The notes: generated by a model not told the origin, from the sequence alone. Positions 14,904 to 25,700 are shown, numbered from the stretch's first letter. The stretch: 38,701 nucleotides of DNA from an uncultured Owenweeksia sp. (GCA_937146805.1 CAKZRR010000007.1:1-38701); one strand, 5' to 3'. Numbers and translations are program-made.

Positions 14904-15702
14904 AAACAACTATTTAGCCTTCGCGTTACTATCCCTTTTTTGGCATAGCCCGGGTCTCTTTAGTCAAGAAAAAAATCAAGATTATTTTAATTGCTCGTAC
15001 TATAATTATTTCCCTTACGATACGAGTTTATTTGATATAAGCCATGAAAGTGATTCTTTAAGGGTAGCTTTTGCTTACCGAGCAGGTTATGCTAATATGC
15101 ATCACGAGAAAACGATTAGTCGTTTTCCTAAATTATGGCCAGGAAAGTTGACAAGCCAAATTAACGGCCTCGTAGATACTGTTTTATTGAAAAAGGTTTT
15201 GTTAAATAATTACCAGACCTCAAGGGATACGTCAAGTTTCCTTGTTCTACTCGCGCAATCAAATATTTTGTTTTATGGGCAGGTGATCGATAAGCGGTTT
15301 GAGACGAACCCAGAAATATGTTTTGATTATAGGACATCGTATGTGATTAGAATTGACAGTATTCTTTACAGCAATATTTCGGCTGAAAGAGGAAATCTAA
15401 TTTTGGCAAAGGAATCATCTGGCCCTGTTCTCAGGTGTCCAGACAACCAAGGCGATACGCTGCAATATAGATATGTTGGTAGTCATAGAGCCCCAAAGTA
15501 TACTATTGGGAGATCGGGCTTGTTTTTACTGACGAATACGAGATATCTGAATCATTTCCGAAAGAGAAAGAAAGAGAATGGAGTTTTGAACCCTAAAAAC
15601 CGAGAGAGGTATTGTCCCAATGTTTTTACGTTTAACGATACCTATATAAAAGTTAATACAGAGATTATTAGTGCGGCACTAATGAAAATTAAAAGGCTAT
15701 GA
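14893..15702 (+). CDS. secreted hypothetical protein
   Basis: A 269-residue exported protein with signal peptide MQVRNNYLAFALLSLFWHSPGLFSQ, where cleavage probably follows FSQ. The middle (ILFYGQVIDKRFE ... SYVIRIDSILYSN ... GNLILAKESSGP) has the strand pattern of the OB/NTR-like repeats found in many uncharacterised Bacteroidota secreted proteins, and a following RSGLFLLT strand. There are four Cys in the mature part. No enzyme motif is visible. It has no T9SS sorting domain. Its start is embedded in the small ORF at 14802. Function unknown. Confidence 0.65.
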   Translation: MQVRNNYLAFALLSLFWHSPGLFSQEKNQDYFNCSYYNYFPYDTSLFDISHESDSLRVAFAYRAGYANMHHEKTISRFPKLWPGKLTSQINGLVDTVLLKKVLLNNYQTSRDTSSFLVLLAQSNILFYGQVIDKRFETNPEICFDYRTSYVIRIDSILYSNISAERGNLILAKESSGPVLRCPDNQGDTLQYRYVGSHRAPKYTIGRSGLFLLTNTRYLNHFRKRKKENGVLNPKNRERYCPNVFTFNDTYIKVNTEIISAALMKIKRL

Positions 15703-15859
15703 ACAAATTATGTTTGGCATCTGGTCTTAACGCTTCGGGTTAGATTTTGCTAGAATTGAATTTTTTAGGGAGGTATGTAGTATAGCGCTGGAAATGTTGG
15801 TTTAACTTTTTTTGATAAGGTACTTACAGTAAGCTTTACCTAGTGGTTTTAGGCAGGAC

Positions 15860-16462
15860 TCAACTCCTAAAAATCAACACAAAAATTAGCAACCAGCTAC
15901 TAAAAAAACCAAAGGCCAGTTCAAAAAAGGTGTGCGCTTTTAAACGAAGACGGGCTGTGCCGAGTAGGCCAGCTACCAATAGGCAAATGGCTATTTCGGG
16001 TAAGGCTGCTAAATCCCACTTTAAGGCAAATCCCATAATTAAACCCAAAAAACCGCCAATGCCTGCCATGTGCGCACTTGGTTTAAAAAAGGGCAGCAAA
16101 AAAAAATGGACAGATATAACAATTCCGCTACCCAGTAAAAACTGGAAAATCCCGCTAGGAATGGGCATTTGACTGAGTATATAGGCAATACTAAAGTAAC
16201 TAATGCCACCTATAAAATAAGGGATTTTCCGATCCTTGGCATTACCCATTTCTAGGCTAGTAATAAGGTTAAACTTAAAAAGCAAAAGGCTAGAAGCTAC
16301 TGGGATAACGTAAGTGCCAAGTGTAATAATTACTAAGGTGAGGTAGAAACTAGAGCTAGGAATTTTAGTGGGATACTGGTAAAAAAGGTATAAAGCTCCA
16401 ACCATTGGAAAGATGGCAGGATGTAATAAATAGGAAAGTGCTTGTGCCTGTGATTTTTTCAA
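15860..16462 (-). CDS. PAP2-like integral membrane protein, divergent active site
   Basis: A 200-residue protein with about six hydrophobic helices. Three segments recall the PAP2 phosphatase signature: a basic KDRKIPY (76-82) where PAP2 has K-x6-RP; PSAH (128-131) where PAP2 has PSGH; and R171-x5-H177-x3-E181 where PAP2 has SR-x5-H-x3-D. The order and spacing fit, but Gly is Ala, Ser is Ala and Asp is Glu, so activity as a lipid or polyprenyl phosphatase is uncertain. It begins three bases after rpoN ends and is presumably co-transcribed with asnS-rpoN. Family assignment is tentative. A TTTTAGG/CCTAAAA pair at 15847-15872 overlaps its stop codon and might form a weak terminator. Confidence 0.6.
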   Translation of the reverse strand: MKKSQAQALSYLLHPAIFPMVGALYLFYQYPTKIPSSSFYLTLVIITLGTYVIPVASSLLLFKFNLITSLEMGNAKDRKIPYFIGGISYFSIAYILSQMPIPSGIFQFLLGSGIVISVHFFLLPFFKPSAHMAGIGGFLGLIMGFALKWDLAALPEIAICLLVAGLLGTARLRLKAHTFFELAFGFFSSWLLIFVLIFRS

Positions 16463-16465
16463 AGA

Positions 16466-17917
16466 CTATAATTGTTTGCGTAATCGGGCCACGGGTACAT
16501 TAAGTTGTTCGCGGTATTTGGCAATGGTGCGCCTAGCAATGGGGTACCCTTTATCTTTTAGCAGCTGGGCTAGTTTATCATCGGTTAGCGGTTTTTTCTT
16601 GTCTTCATCCGCAATAGAATCTTCCAGTATTTTTTTGATTTCTCGAGTAGAAACGTCTTCTCCCGCGTCATTTTTCATGGACTCGGAAAAGAACTGTTTT
16701 ATTAGAAATGTACCGTAAGGTGTTTGCACATATTTATTGCTAGCAACCCTTGATATGGTAGAAATATCCATCCGCACCTCTTCCGCTATGTCCTTTAAAA
16801 TCATAGGCTTAATCTTGAGTTGGTCGCCCGATAAAAAATATTCCTTTTGAAAATTCATGATGCTGGACATGGTAATCAATAATGTTTGCTGGCGTTGACG
16901 GATGGCATCGATAAACCATTTAGCACCATCTAACTTTTGCTTTACAAACATAACGGCATCTTTTTGCGCCTTGTTTTTATCTTGAGAAGCTTTGTAGGTC
17001 TCTAGCATTTCTTTGTACTCCTTACTCACATTGAGTTCTGGTACGTTTCTAGAGTTTAAACTAAGTTCTAATTCGCCCTCGTTAATGGTAATGGTATAAT
17101 CTGGAATTACCGATTGAATTACCTTTTGAGATTGCCCCGATGAGTTACCAGGCTTAGGATTTAAACGGCTTATTTCGGCAATGGCTTCTTTTAAGTAATC
17201 TTCATCTATTTCCAACCTTTCAAGCAAACGGTTGTAGTGTTTTTTAATAAACTCCTCAAAGTGTTTGTCCAAAATTTCAATGGCCAAACGTATACCGCTG
17301 TTGTTTTCTTTTCGCTTAAGTTGAAGTAATAAACATTCTTTTAAGTCGCGGGCACCAACACCTGGAGGGTCTAAGTCTTGAATCAATTTCAGAATATTTT
17401 CGAGATGATCAATCTCTACAAATACATTTTGGGTAAAGGCTAAATCGTCTACAATAGCGCTTAGCTCTCGCCTTACGTACCCATCATCATCAATATTTCC
17501 AATTAAATAATCGGCTATCGTTTTATCTTCGTCAGATAAGCGTAAAAGCCCTACCTGATCGTATAAAATCTCTGTAAAGCTGGAACCTCCACTTATTGGA
17601 ATTTGGGCATCCTCATCATCCGTTGAGTAGTTATTAGCTCGCAGGCGATATTCGGGTACCTCATCATCACTGAGGTATTCGTCCACATTTATATCCTCGG
17701 CTTCAATAGTTTGCGCATCGCCCTCGTCATAGGTGTCATGTTCATCTTCTATACGCTCGTTTTCGTCAACCCCTTCTTCCAGTGCGGGGTTTTCCTCTAA
17801 TTCTTCTTTAATTTTTTGTTCCAGCGAAAGAGTAGGCAGCTGTATAAGCTTCATCAGCTGAATTTGCTGTGGAGAAAGCTTTTGTAATAATTTTTGACTG
17901 AGCTGCTGCTTTAGCAT
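16466..17917 (-). CDS. rpoN: RNA polymerase sigma-54 factor
   Basis: Directs RNA polymerase to -24/-12 promoters and needs an enhancer-binding ATPase to open them. The chosen start is ATG 17917 (483 residues, MLKQQLSQKLLQKLSPQQIQ), because the longer frame begins at a TTG (17962) and adds 15 residues that fall outside the conserved Gln/Leu-rich activator-binding region. Next comes a long acidic linker (about 40-95), then the core-binding domain and a C-terminal DNA-binding part with the RpoN box ARRTIAKYREQL (a one- or two-residue variant of ARRTVAKYRE) near the end. It lies 107 bases after asnS and three before the PAP2-like gene. No enhancer-binding protein gene is in the window. Confidence 0.95.
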   Translation of the reverse strand: MLKQQLSQKLLQKLSPQQIQLMKLIQLPTLSLEQKIKEELEENPALEEGVDENERIEDEHDTYDEGDAQTIEAEDINVDEYLSDDEVPEYRLRANNYSTDDEDAQIPISGGSSFTEILYDQVGLLRLSDEDKTIADYLIGNIDDDGYVRRELSAIVDDLAFTQNVFVEIDHLENILKLIQDLDPPGVGARDLKECLLLQLKRKENNSGIRLAIEILDKHFEEFIKKHYNRLLERLEIDEDYLKEAIAEISRLNPKPGNSSGQSQKVIQSVIPDYTITINEGELELSLNSRNVPELNVSKEYKEMLETYKASQDKNKAQKDAVMFVKQKLDGAKWFIDAIRQRQQTLLITMSSIMNFQKEYFLSGDQLKIKPMILKDIAEEVRMDISTISRVASNKYVQTPYGTFLIKQFFSESMKNDAGEDVSTREIKKILEDSIADEDKKKPLTDDKLAQLLKDKGYPIARRTIAKYREQLNVPVARLRKQL

Positions 17918-18024
17918 AAAACGGGGCTTGGATAGGCCAATTTTGGTTGACGCGCCTATCAAATATTTTGCCGAATTTACTAAAGTGAGGCTATGTGTAC
18001 AATTATTTTAGGAAAATAAAGATG

Positions 18025-19455
18025 TTAAAAATCAGCATTGCCCGGTGTACGAGGAAAAGGAATGACATCTCTAATGTTTTGCATACCAGTTACAAATAGT
18101 ACTAAACGCTCAAAACCCAAACCAAAACCACTGTGTACACAGGTGCCATATTTACGAGTTTCTAAGTACCACCAAAGTTCTTCGGGGTCAATATTTAGGT
18201 CTTTCATTTTTTGAAGAAGCACATCATGGCGCTCTTCTCTTTGCGATCCACCTACAATTTCTCCGATACCAGGAAACAAAATATCCATGGCACGCACGGT
18301 TTTACCATCTGCATTCAAACGCATGTAAAAAGCTTTAATGCTGGCTGGGTAATCGTATAAAATTACGGGGCAACCAAAGTGTTTTACCAAGTGTTTTTCA
18401 TGTTCTGATTGTAAATCCATTCCCCACTCTGTTATGGGGTATTGAAATTTTTTCTTTTTGTTGGGCTTTGAATTTCGCAATACATCAAAAGCTTCGGTGT
18501 AGCTTAAACGCTTAAAGTTATTGCTGGTAACAAACTCCAACTTTTCAAGTAAGGGCATATCGCTGCGCTCGTTTTGCGGCTTGCTCTTTTCTTCGTCTGT
18601 TAATCGGTTTTGTAAAAATTCTAAATCATCTTTACAAGCTTTAAGCGTGTAACCAATTACGTTTTGCATAAAGTCTTCGGCCAAATCCATGTTGTCATCC
18701 AAGTCGGCAAAAGCAACTTCAGGCTCAATCATCCAAAACTCAGCTAAATGGCGGGCAGTATTTGAATTTTCGGCTCTAAAGGTGGGGCCAAAAGTATATA
18801 CCTTGCCCAGTCCCATAGCGCCTAATTCGGCTTCTAACTGACCAGATACCGTTAGGTTGGTTTCCTTCTCGAAGAAATCTTGACTATAGTCAATTTCGCC
18901 ATTTTCGGTAAGCGGAATGTCTTTTTTATTTAAGGTGCTTACACCAAACATTTCGCCAGCTCCTTCGGCATCACTACCTGTAATAATCGGAGTATGCAGG
19001 TTAAAAAAACCTTTAGTATTAAAGTATTGATGTACCGCAAATGACAAGGTATGGCGTACACGAAGTACGGCACCAAAGGTGTTGGTGCGCGGGCGTAAGT
19101 GCGCTTTTTCTCGTAAAAACTCAAGTGAATGTTTTTTAGGCTGTAGCGGATAAGACTCCGCATCGCAGGTGCCCAAAACTTCTAGCTTGGTGCAGTTAAG
19201 CTCTAAGGCTTGACCTTTACCTTGCGAGGCAATTAGTTCTCCCTCTACCGAAAGACAAGCACCCGTAGTAATTTGCTTTAGAATATCTTCCTCCATATTC
19301 TCAAAATCCAAAACTATTTGGAGTGTTTTAATAGTGCTACCATCGCTTAAAGCGATAAAACGATTGCCTCTAAAATGACGCACCCAGCCCTTTACACAAA
19401 CGTTTTCGCCTATAGGCGCATTACTCAATAGCTGTACTATGGAAATAGAATTCAT
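18025..19455 (-). CDS. asnS: asparaginyl-tRNA synthetase
   Basis: Class IIb synthetase charging tRNA-Asn, 476 residues, cytosolic. It has an N-terminal OB-fold domain (about 15-105, [21 protein letters not shown]), class II motif 2 ([20 protein letters not shown]) and motif 3 ([21 protein letters not shown]). The [11 protein letters not shown] segment and the [11 protein letters not shown] motif are those of AsnRS rather than of AspRS. asnS followed by rpoN is a common gene order in Bacteroidota. The start at 19455 faces the tetR promoter region; the 173-base gap must carry both divergent promoters. Confidence 0.97.
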   Translation of the reverse strand: MNSISIVQLLSNAPIGENVCVKGWVRHFRGNRFIALSDGSTIKTLQIVLDFENMEEDILKQITTGACLSVEGELIASQGKGQALELNCTKLEVLGTCDAESYPLQPKKHSLEFLREKAHLRPRTNTFGAVLRVRHTLSFAVHQYFNTKGFFNLHTPIITGSDAEGAGEMFGVSTLNKKDIPLTENGEIDYSQDFFEKETNLTVSGQLEAELGAMGLGKVYTFGPTFRAENSNTARHLAEFWMIEPEVAFADLDDNMDLAEDFMQNVIGYTLKACKDDLEFLQNRLTDEEKSKPQNERSDMPLLEKLEFVTSNNFKRLSYTEAFDVLRNSKPNKKKKFQYPITEWGMDLQSEHEKHLVKHFGCPVILYDYPASIKAFYMRLNADGKTVRAMDILFPGIGEIVGGSQREERHDVLLQKMKDLNIDPEELWWYLETRKYGTCVHSGFGLGFERLVLFVTGMQNIRDVIPFPRTPGNADF

Positions 19456-19567
19456 GGCTTAAAATTTAAGGCTGCAAAGTTTCACAAAAAATGATGAATA
19501 ATGGTAGCTCAAATAAAAATGTTAACCGCAAGCTAAGAGCGGCTTAATTTTAACTCGAAAAACTTAG

Positions 19568-19593
19568 GAAACTTTTAACTCTCCAAAAGTTTC
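19568..19593. promoter_or_regulatory. candidate TetR operator
   Basis: GAAACTTTT (19568-19576) and AAAAGTTTC (19585-19593) are perfect 9-bp inverted arms around an 8-base spacer. The element ends 17 bases before the -7 box of tetR, so it covers the -33 region. Its position and symmetry fit a site for the encoded TetR dimer, with autorepression of the efflux operon. There is no T-tract, so a terminator is unlikely. Confidence 0.55.
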
Positions 19594-19610
19594 TGTATTG
19601 ATTTTGTTAA

Positions 19611-19618
19611 TACATTTG
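19611..19618 (+). promoter_or_regulatory. -7 promoter box for the efflux operon
   Basis: TACATTTG matches TAnnTTTG exactly. Only ten bases separate it from ATG 19629, so the transcript would be almost leaderless. The -33 element is weak and overlaps the inverted repeat. Confidence 0.55.
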
Positions 19619-19628
19619 CCGCGTTTTT

Positions 19629-20258
19629 ATGGAAAATCAACAGAGAGAAATTGTTCAAGGAACCTTAGGTATGTTTCAGCGTTACGGTATTAGAAGCGTA
19701 ACGATGGATGATGTAGCGGGGGAGATGGGGGTTTCTAAAAAAACGATTTACAAGTTTTTTGACAATAAAGCAGACTTAGTACATCAAAGCGTTATTTCGC
19801 TTTTTACCTGCGTTAAAAGTCGGTTAGAGGGAGTACACGCCAACGCGGTAAATGCTATTGATGAGCTAATTGCTATTGATGACATTGTGGGGAGCATTAT
19901 GGAAAGCCATAATCCTAGCCTGCGTTATCAGTTAAAAAAATATTACCCACAAACATATAACCAGTTTTATTGTGGCCGTAAGGACATGTTGACACGAATG
20001 ATATCTGAAAACATGGAACTAGGTATAAAAGATGGTTGGTACCGTGAGGATGCCTGTGTGGAAATTATTAGTCAACTGTATTGTGCCAAATTGGAGGCCA
20101 TGCCTGAAGAAGAGGAGCAGTTATTTAGTAAGTACCCAATTCGCTATTTAATGCGACAATCTATGGAGTATCACATCCGTGGAATAGCATCTTGTAAAGG
20201 ATTGGAATATTTAGAAACGGTTTTAGAAAAAGAGAAGAATACCCAAAACGATGATTAA
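19629..20258 (+). CDS. TetR family transcriptional regulator of RND efflux operon
   Basis: A 209-residue TetR-type repressor. The DNA-binding N-terminus is typical: IVQGTLGMFQRYGIRSVTMD, then the helix-turn-helix at about 25-44 (TMDDVAGEMGVSKKTIYKFF) and the FDNKADL connector. The C-terminal ligand-binding part has no diagnostic motif and contains several Cys, so the inducer cannot be guessed. It is the first gene of the tetR-tolC-hlyD-RND operon; its last codons overlap the tolC start by eight bases (20251-20258), implying coupled translation and autoregulation. An inverted repeat at 19568-19593 is its probable operator. ATG 19629 is the only sensible start. Confidence 0.92.
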   Translation: MENQQREIVQGTLGMFQRYGIRSVTMDDVAGEMGVSKKTIYKFFDNKADLVHQSVISLFTCVKSRLEGVHANAVNAIDELIAIDDIVGSIMESHNPSLRYQLKKYYPQTYNQFYCGRKDMLTRMISENMELGIKDGWYREDACVEIISQLYCAKLEAMPEEEEQLFSKYPIRYLMRQSMEYHIRGIASCKGLEYLETVLEKEKNTQNDD

Positions 20259-21582
20259 TAAACTAGTAGTGCTGGCTTTAGTGATGGCCAGTTTTGTAAG
20301 CGCACAAGGCCAGGCGGGCGGCAGTTACTCTATAAAGGAGGCTACCGAGTTTGCAATGAGCAATACTCAAACTTTAAAAAATTCGCATTTAGAGTATGAA
20401 AAATCGGTGATGGCGATTCGTGAAACAGCCGCCAGAGGTTTACCAAGTATTAGCGTTGGTGCGGATTACACGTACAATTATCAAATTGCTAAGCAGCCGG
20501 TTCCTGCCGATTTTTTTGGTGGAGCACCAGGAGATATTAGCTATTTGGAGTTTGGTGTAGATCACTCAATGGTAGGAACAGCCAACTTAAACCAGTTGCT
20601 GTTTGATGCTTCGTATTTTGTGGCTTTGCGTGCTACTAAAGTGGTAAAAGAGGCAGCCACTCTTACCATTGAAAAAACAGAGATTGAAATTGCGGCCGAA
20701 GTTCATAAAGCGTATTATCAAGTTTTGGTGGCAGATGAAACGAGAAGTATCCACGAAGAAAACCTAGTAAGCTTGCAAAAGAGTTTTATGGAAACCCGTG
20801 AATTGTTTAAAAACGGTTTTGTAGAGGAGCAAGAGGTAGAACAGTTGGAGCTTTTAGTAGGTCAAATTCAAAACAAGTTAAATAACTCTAAACGCCAAGT
20901 AGCATTAGCTAAAATGCTATTAAACTTTAGCATGGGATTACCCGTAATGGGTGAGCTTAATTTAACCAGCACCTTAGCGGAGTTGATAAATGATGGCGCG
21001 GTTCCGGTGAGCACAGAGTTTAAGGTAGAAGAACATGTAGATTTTAGAAGCCTTGATGTGGCGGAACGTGGTTCGGAATTACAATTAAGTAACAGCCGTG
21101 CAGCTTATTATCCTAAATTAAATGGATTTGTTCGTCATCAACAAAGCCAGTTTCAAAATGAGGCAGCCGATGTTTTTGACTTTAACCAGTATTGGATACC
21201 CAGTACCGCAATTGGTGTAAGTTTATCTTGGAATTTGCTGGAAGGATTTGCGCGTACAGCGAGAGTACAAACCGCCAAGTTAGATTTACAAAAAATGCAG
21301 ATGGACAAGGAAATGGCTGAGAACAACTTGAAAATGAATTATGAAAAGAGTAGTAGTGATTACTTATTTTCAATAGACAACTACCAAACCGCCAAAAGAA
21401 ACGCGGAACTGAGTAAAAAAATTAGAAACAAAACACGCGTAAAATATAGCGAAGGTATTAGCTCTAGTATGGAGCTTACCCAAGCTGAAACTCAGTACTT
21501 GGAAAATCAAGAAAGATACATTGGTGCCTTGCTAGCCATGTTAAGTGCCAAAGAAGATTTACAAAAAGCAATAGGAAAATAA
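20251..21582 (+). CDS. TolC family outer membrane efflux protein
   Basis: A 443-residue outer-membrane channel subunit with signal peptide MINKLVVLALVMASFVSAQG. Two repeated long helical hairpins are visible (about 30-210 and 250-440), with the YSIKEATEFAMSNTQTLKNS opening and the C-terminal YSEGISSSMELTQAETQYL motif of the family (usually YxxGxxSxxELLxAQ). It should trimerise and dock to the membrane-fusion lipoprotein encoded 31 bases downstream. Its start is inside the tetR stop region. No lipobox is seen, so it is not of the lipoprotein OprM type. Confidence 0.93.
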   Translation: MINKLVVLALVMASFVSAQGQAGGSYSIKEATEFAMSNTQTLKNSHLEYEKSVMAIRETAARGLPSISVGADYTYNYQIAKQPVPADFFGGAPGDISYLEFGVDHSMVGTANLNQLLFDASYFVALRATKVVKEAATLTIEKTEIEIAAEVHKAYYQVLVADETRSIHEENLVSLQKSFMETRELFKNGFVEEQEVEQLELLVGQIQNKLNNSKRQVALAKMLLNFSMGLPVMGELNLTSTLAELINDGAVPVSTEFKVEEHVDFRSLDVAERGSELQLSNSRAAYYPKLNGFVRHQQSQFQNEAADVFDFNQYWIPSTAIGVSLSWNLLEGFARTARVQTAKLDLQKMQMDKEMAENNLKMNYEKSSSDYLFSIDNYQTAKRNAELSKKIRNKTRVKYSEGISSSMELTQAETQYLENQERYIGALLAMLSAKEDLQKAIGK

Positions 21583-21613
21583 AAGACCTCAATAACCCCA
21601 ACGATTAAGAATA

Positions 21614-22744
21614 ATGAAAGCGTTAAAGAACATTTGTTTAGTTTTTACATTACTAGCAGCAGCTGCCTGTAGTCAAAACGATATGGAGGCCAAAAAGGCC
21701 AAGTTAGCCGAAAAGGCGGAAGCGTTTGCCAAACTCAAAGAAGAGATTAAAGTATTGGAAGGAGAATTGGCCGCAATGGATACCACTAAAGTGGAAAAGC
21801 CAAAAACGCCCGTTCAAGTAAAAAAGATTGGTAATGAGCTATTTAAGCATTACGTTAAAATTACAGGAACGGTAACCAGCAAGGAGAACATTTTGATAAG
21901 TGCTGAAGCCAATGGAAAAGTAAAAAGCATTAGCGGAGTTGAAGGTAGAAAAGTATCGGCAGGAACGGTATTGGTAAACTTGGATAGCGATATGGCTTCG
22001 GCAACTTTGCGTGAAGCCAAGTCGAGATATGATTTAGCTAAAATCACTTTTGAAAAGCGTAAAAATCTTTGGGATCAAAAAATTGGTTCAGAGATTGAAT
22101 TTTTGCAAGCGGAAGCTTCTTTTAAATCGGCTAAAAGCCAATATGAGAATGCCCAAAAAGGCTATGATAACACCATTATCAAATCACCTATTTCTGGAAC
22201 CTTGGATATCGTTTCTGTTAAAAAAGGAGAGCTTGTTTCGATAGGAGCGCCTATTGCAAGGGTGGTAGATTTAGATAAGATTGAGGTAGAAGCAAATCTA
22301 TCAGAGCAATACTTAGCCAGCATTAAAAAAGGCGATAGTGTGCGTGTGGAGATTGCCGCTTTAGGTATTGAGAAAAAGGCTTTAGTGAGTTTTGTTAGTC
22401 AGGTGATAAACCCCGAAAACAGAAGCTTTACCGTAAAAATTAATATCCCTAATAAGGATGGAAAAGTGAAGCCGAATGTATTGGCTAAGCTTTTTATTAA
22501 AGATTACGAAAATACGCAAGCTTTAGTAGTGCCATCTAATTGTATTAATAAAGATTTGAAAGGAGACTTTGTATATGTTACCAAGGCTAATAACGGAATC
22601 GTTGCGGCACATAAAAAGTACATTACTATGGGTAAATCTTCTAAAGACGACACCGAAGTTGCAAACGGATTAGAAGAAGGAGACCAAGTAGTTACGGCTG
22701 GTTTTAACTTGGTAAACGAAGGCGAAATAGTAAACGTAAAATAA
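21614..22744 (+). CDS. RND efflux periplasmic adaptor (membrane fusion protein), lipoprotein
   Basis: A 376-residue HlyD/AcrA-type adaptor. The N-terminus MKALKNICLVFTLLAAAAC is a lipoprotein signal with Cys19 in an A-A-A-C lipobox. An unusually Lys/Ala/Glu-rich helical stretch (about 24-55) precedes the lipoyl-like half-motifs: ISAEANGKVKSISGVEGRKV at about 94-115 and SPISGTLDIVSVKKGELVS around 192-210, with an alpha-hairpin between. A beta-barrel and membrane-proximal domain complete it. It links the TolC partner to the inner-membrane pump encoded 25 bases downstream. Confidence 0.93.
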   Translation: MKALKNICLVFTLLAAAACSQNDMEAKKAKLAEKAEAFAKLKEEIKVLEGELAAMDTTKVEKPKTPVQVKKIGNELFKHYVKITGTVTSKENILISAEANGKVKSISGVEGRKVSAGTVLVNLDSDMASATLREAKSRYDLAKITFEKRKNLWDQKIGSEIEFLQAEASFKSAKSQYENAQKGYDNTIIKSPISGTLDIVSVKKGELVSIGAPIARVVDLDKIEVEANLSEQYLASIKKGDSVRVEIAALGIEKKALVSFVSQVINPENRSFTVKINIPNKDGKVKPNVLAKLFIKDYENTQALVVPSNCINKDLKGDFVYVTKANNGIVAAHKKYITMGKSSKDDTEVANGLEEGDQVVTAGFNLVNEGEIVNVK

Positions 22745-22769
22745 GCCCCTAATTTTTTAGAATCAAAAA

Positions 22770-25700
22770 ATGGCTAATAAAACCATACGAGAATTTAAGC
22801 TGAGTACCCTATCGCTAAACAATGGTATTAGTGTATTCATCCTCTCTGCATTACTTATTCTTTTTGGTATGTACTCTTACCGTACCATGCCCAAAGAGTC
22901 CTTTCCCGAAATTGTGTTTCCACTTATTTATGTGCAAACACCCTATGCCGGAAACACCCCAACGGATATTGAAAACCTCCTTACACGTCCTCTTGAAAAA
23001 GAGATAAAAAGTGTAGATGGGGTAAAAAAATTAAATTCAGAATCGGTACAGGATGTTTCTATCATTACTGTGGAGTTTAATATTGATGTAAGCACAGAGG
23101 ATGCCTTGCAAGATGTGAAGGATGCTGTGGATAGAGCCATGAGCGACCTGCCATCTGATTTGGATCAGGACCCGGTGGTAATGGACATTGATTTATCGCG
23201 TATTCCCATCCTTAATATCAACCTTTCGGGAGATTACTCGGTGGACCAACTGGTAGATTTTGCTGAGTATTTGCAAGATGAAATTGAAGAATTGAGTGAG
23301 ATTACGGAAGCTACTATTACAGGAGATAAGGAGAAGGAAGTTCAAATAAACATTGATTTACCTAAGCTTAAGGCCAATCAACTGAGCTTTGACGATGTGC
23401 AGCAGGCCATTGCCGGAGAAAATATAAACATTGGAGCCGGTGATATTTTGCTGGGTAAAACCCGAAGAAGTATTAGAACGGATGCTGAGTTTCAAAGTAT
23501 AGACGAGATACGAGATATTATTGTAAAACACGAAAACGGCAACATTGTTTACTTAAGCGATATTGCCGAAGTAGCCTTTACCTATAAGGAATTGGTAAGT
23601 TTAGCGCGCTTAGATGGCGAGCCCGTGGTATCGTTAAACGTGATTAAAAAGAGTGGAAAAAACCTCTTGGATGCCACTGATAAAATTCAAGAAATTTTAC
23701 AAAAGGCGCAGCAAGAAAAATTCCCAACAGGTTTAAAAATTACTACTACCAACGATCAATCAAAACAAACACGTAGCCAAATTGCAAACTTGGAAAACTC
23801 CATTATTAGCGGGGTTATTTTGGTGGTTTTGGTATTGTTGTTTTTCCTGGGATTACGAAACGCCATTTTTGTTGGACTTTCTATTCCTTTCTCCATGTTC
23901 ATCTCATTTTTAATATTGAGCGCCATTGGGCTTAGCTTAAACTTTATTGTATTGTTTTCGCTTATACTAGCACTCGGTATGCTGGTGGATAACGCTATTG
24001 TAACCATTGAAAATATTTACCGATTGTATGAAGAGGAAGGCCTCTCAAGGTTTGAAGCCGCCAAGCAAGGAGTAGGTGAAATTGCAGTGCCTATTATTAG
24101 TAGTACAGCCACCACATTGGCAGCATTTTTCCCTTTACTTTTTTGGGATAGTCTTATAGGTGAATTTATGGGTTACTTACCCAAAACATTGATTATTGTT
24201 TTAGGGTCTTCGTTATTTGTGGCCTTGGTAATTAACCCTGTTATTGCCGCTAGCTTCCTTAAAAAGCAAGATTTAGAGCGTAGGCCTAAGCGTAAAAATA
24301 CATTTCTAATTGCGGGAATTTTTATTGTGTTAGGCATTTTGGCTTTGGCATCGGGTTCAACCGGTATGGGTAATTTATTTGCGCTAATTGGTATTCTTGT
24401 TTTGGTGTTTGATTTTGTAATGCTTCCACTTACATCCTATTTCCAAAAGGTGGCTTTGGTGCGTTTAGAGAATATGTACTCTAAAAGTTTGAAATGGGCG
24501 TTGGGCGGTTGGAAACCATGGATTATCTTAGGTTTTACGGTGTTTTTGATGTTCTTTTCAATTAGCTTTTATTTTGGGAGTAATCCTAAAATGATCACTT
24601 TTCCGGTAAACGAGCCAAACTATATCAACGTATTTGTAGAAGTTCCTTTGGGCTCGGATGTTACTTCAACGGATAGTGTAAGTCAAGTTATTGAGCATAA
24701 GCTGGATGAGGTGTTGGAGCCCTACCAAAATGTGGTAGAATCTGTGGTTACCAATGTAGGTGCCGAAACTGCAAGCCAAAATGATTTTGGCGGGGGTGGA
24801 ACCAATACACCTAATAAGGCGCGTATTACTATTTCGTTTGTGGAGTATGAATTTCGCGAAGGCATAAAAACTACAGACATACAAAAGGATGTAAGTACCC
24901 AGTTGGCAGGTCTGTTTCCAGGGGTGTTTGTTTCAGTTGAAAAAGAACAAAATGGACCACCCGTTGGCCGACCTATTAATATAGAAATTACAGGAGAAGA
25001 CTTTTCCGAGTTAATAAACATCGCGGATAACGTAAAAGCCACTATTGATAATGCCGGTATTGAAGGTATTGAAGGCTTGCAAGTGGACTTAGAAACCAAC
25101 AAACCTGAAATGTTGGTGCGTATTGATCGTGAACGTGCACGTAGGCTGGGTGTTTCTACACAGCAAGTTGCGCTGGTACTACGTACCGCTTTGTATGGCC
25201 GCGAGGCAAGTAAATACAAAGAGGGTGAAGACGAGTATCCTATTGAAATTAGATTGAAGGAGGAGTATCGTTATAATGTGGCTAGTTTAATGAACCAGCT
25301 AGTAACCTTCCGTTCGCAGGCAACTGGTAAAATTGTGCAAGTTCCTATTTCGGCAGTAGCTAGTTATGAGTTTAACAACTCCTACAACTCAATTAAGAGA
25401 TTGGATACCGAGCGCTTAATTACGGTTTACTCTAACGTAATTGAGGGTTTTAACCCGAATGAGATCAATAAAAGAATTCAAGAGGAATTAGCGGAGTATA
25501 ATATGCCGCAAGGTTATAATTTAGATTTTACGGGAGAACAAAAAGAGCAGGAAGAGTCTTTTGCGTTTTTATCTACCGCTTTACTTATGGCGGTAGCCCT
25601 AATTGCCATTATCCTAGTATCACAGTTTAACTCGGCCACCAAGCCTTTTATCATTATTATGACGGTGTTGTTTAGCACCATTGGCGTGTTTCTTGGTTTA

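Noticed and set aside
24722-25219. 165-codon minus-strand ORF inside the RND pump gene
   Set aside because: It lies wholly within a clearly conserved gene on the other strand and its translation has the Ser/Thr/Pro-rich look of a shadow frame.
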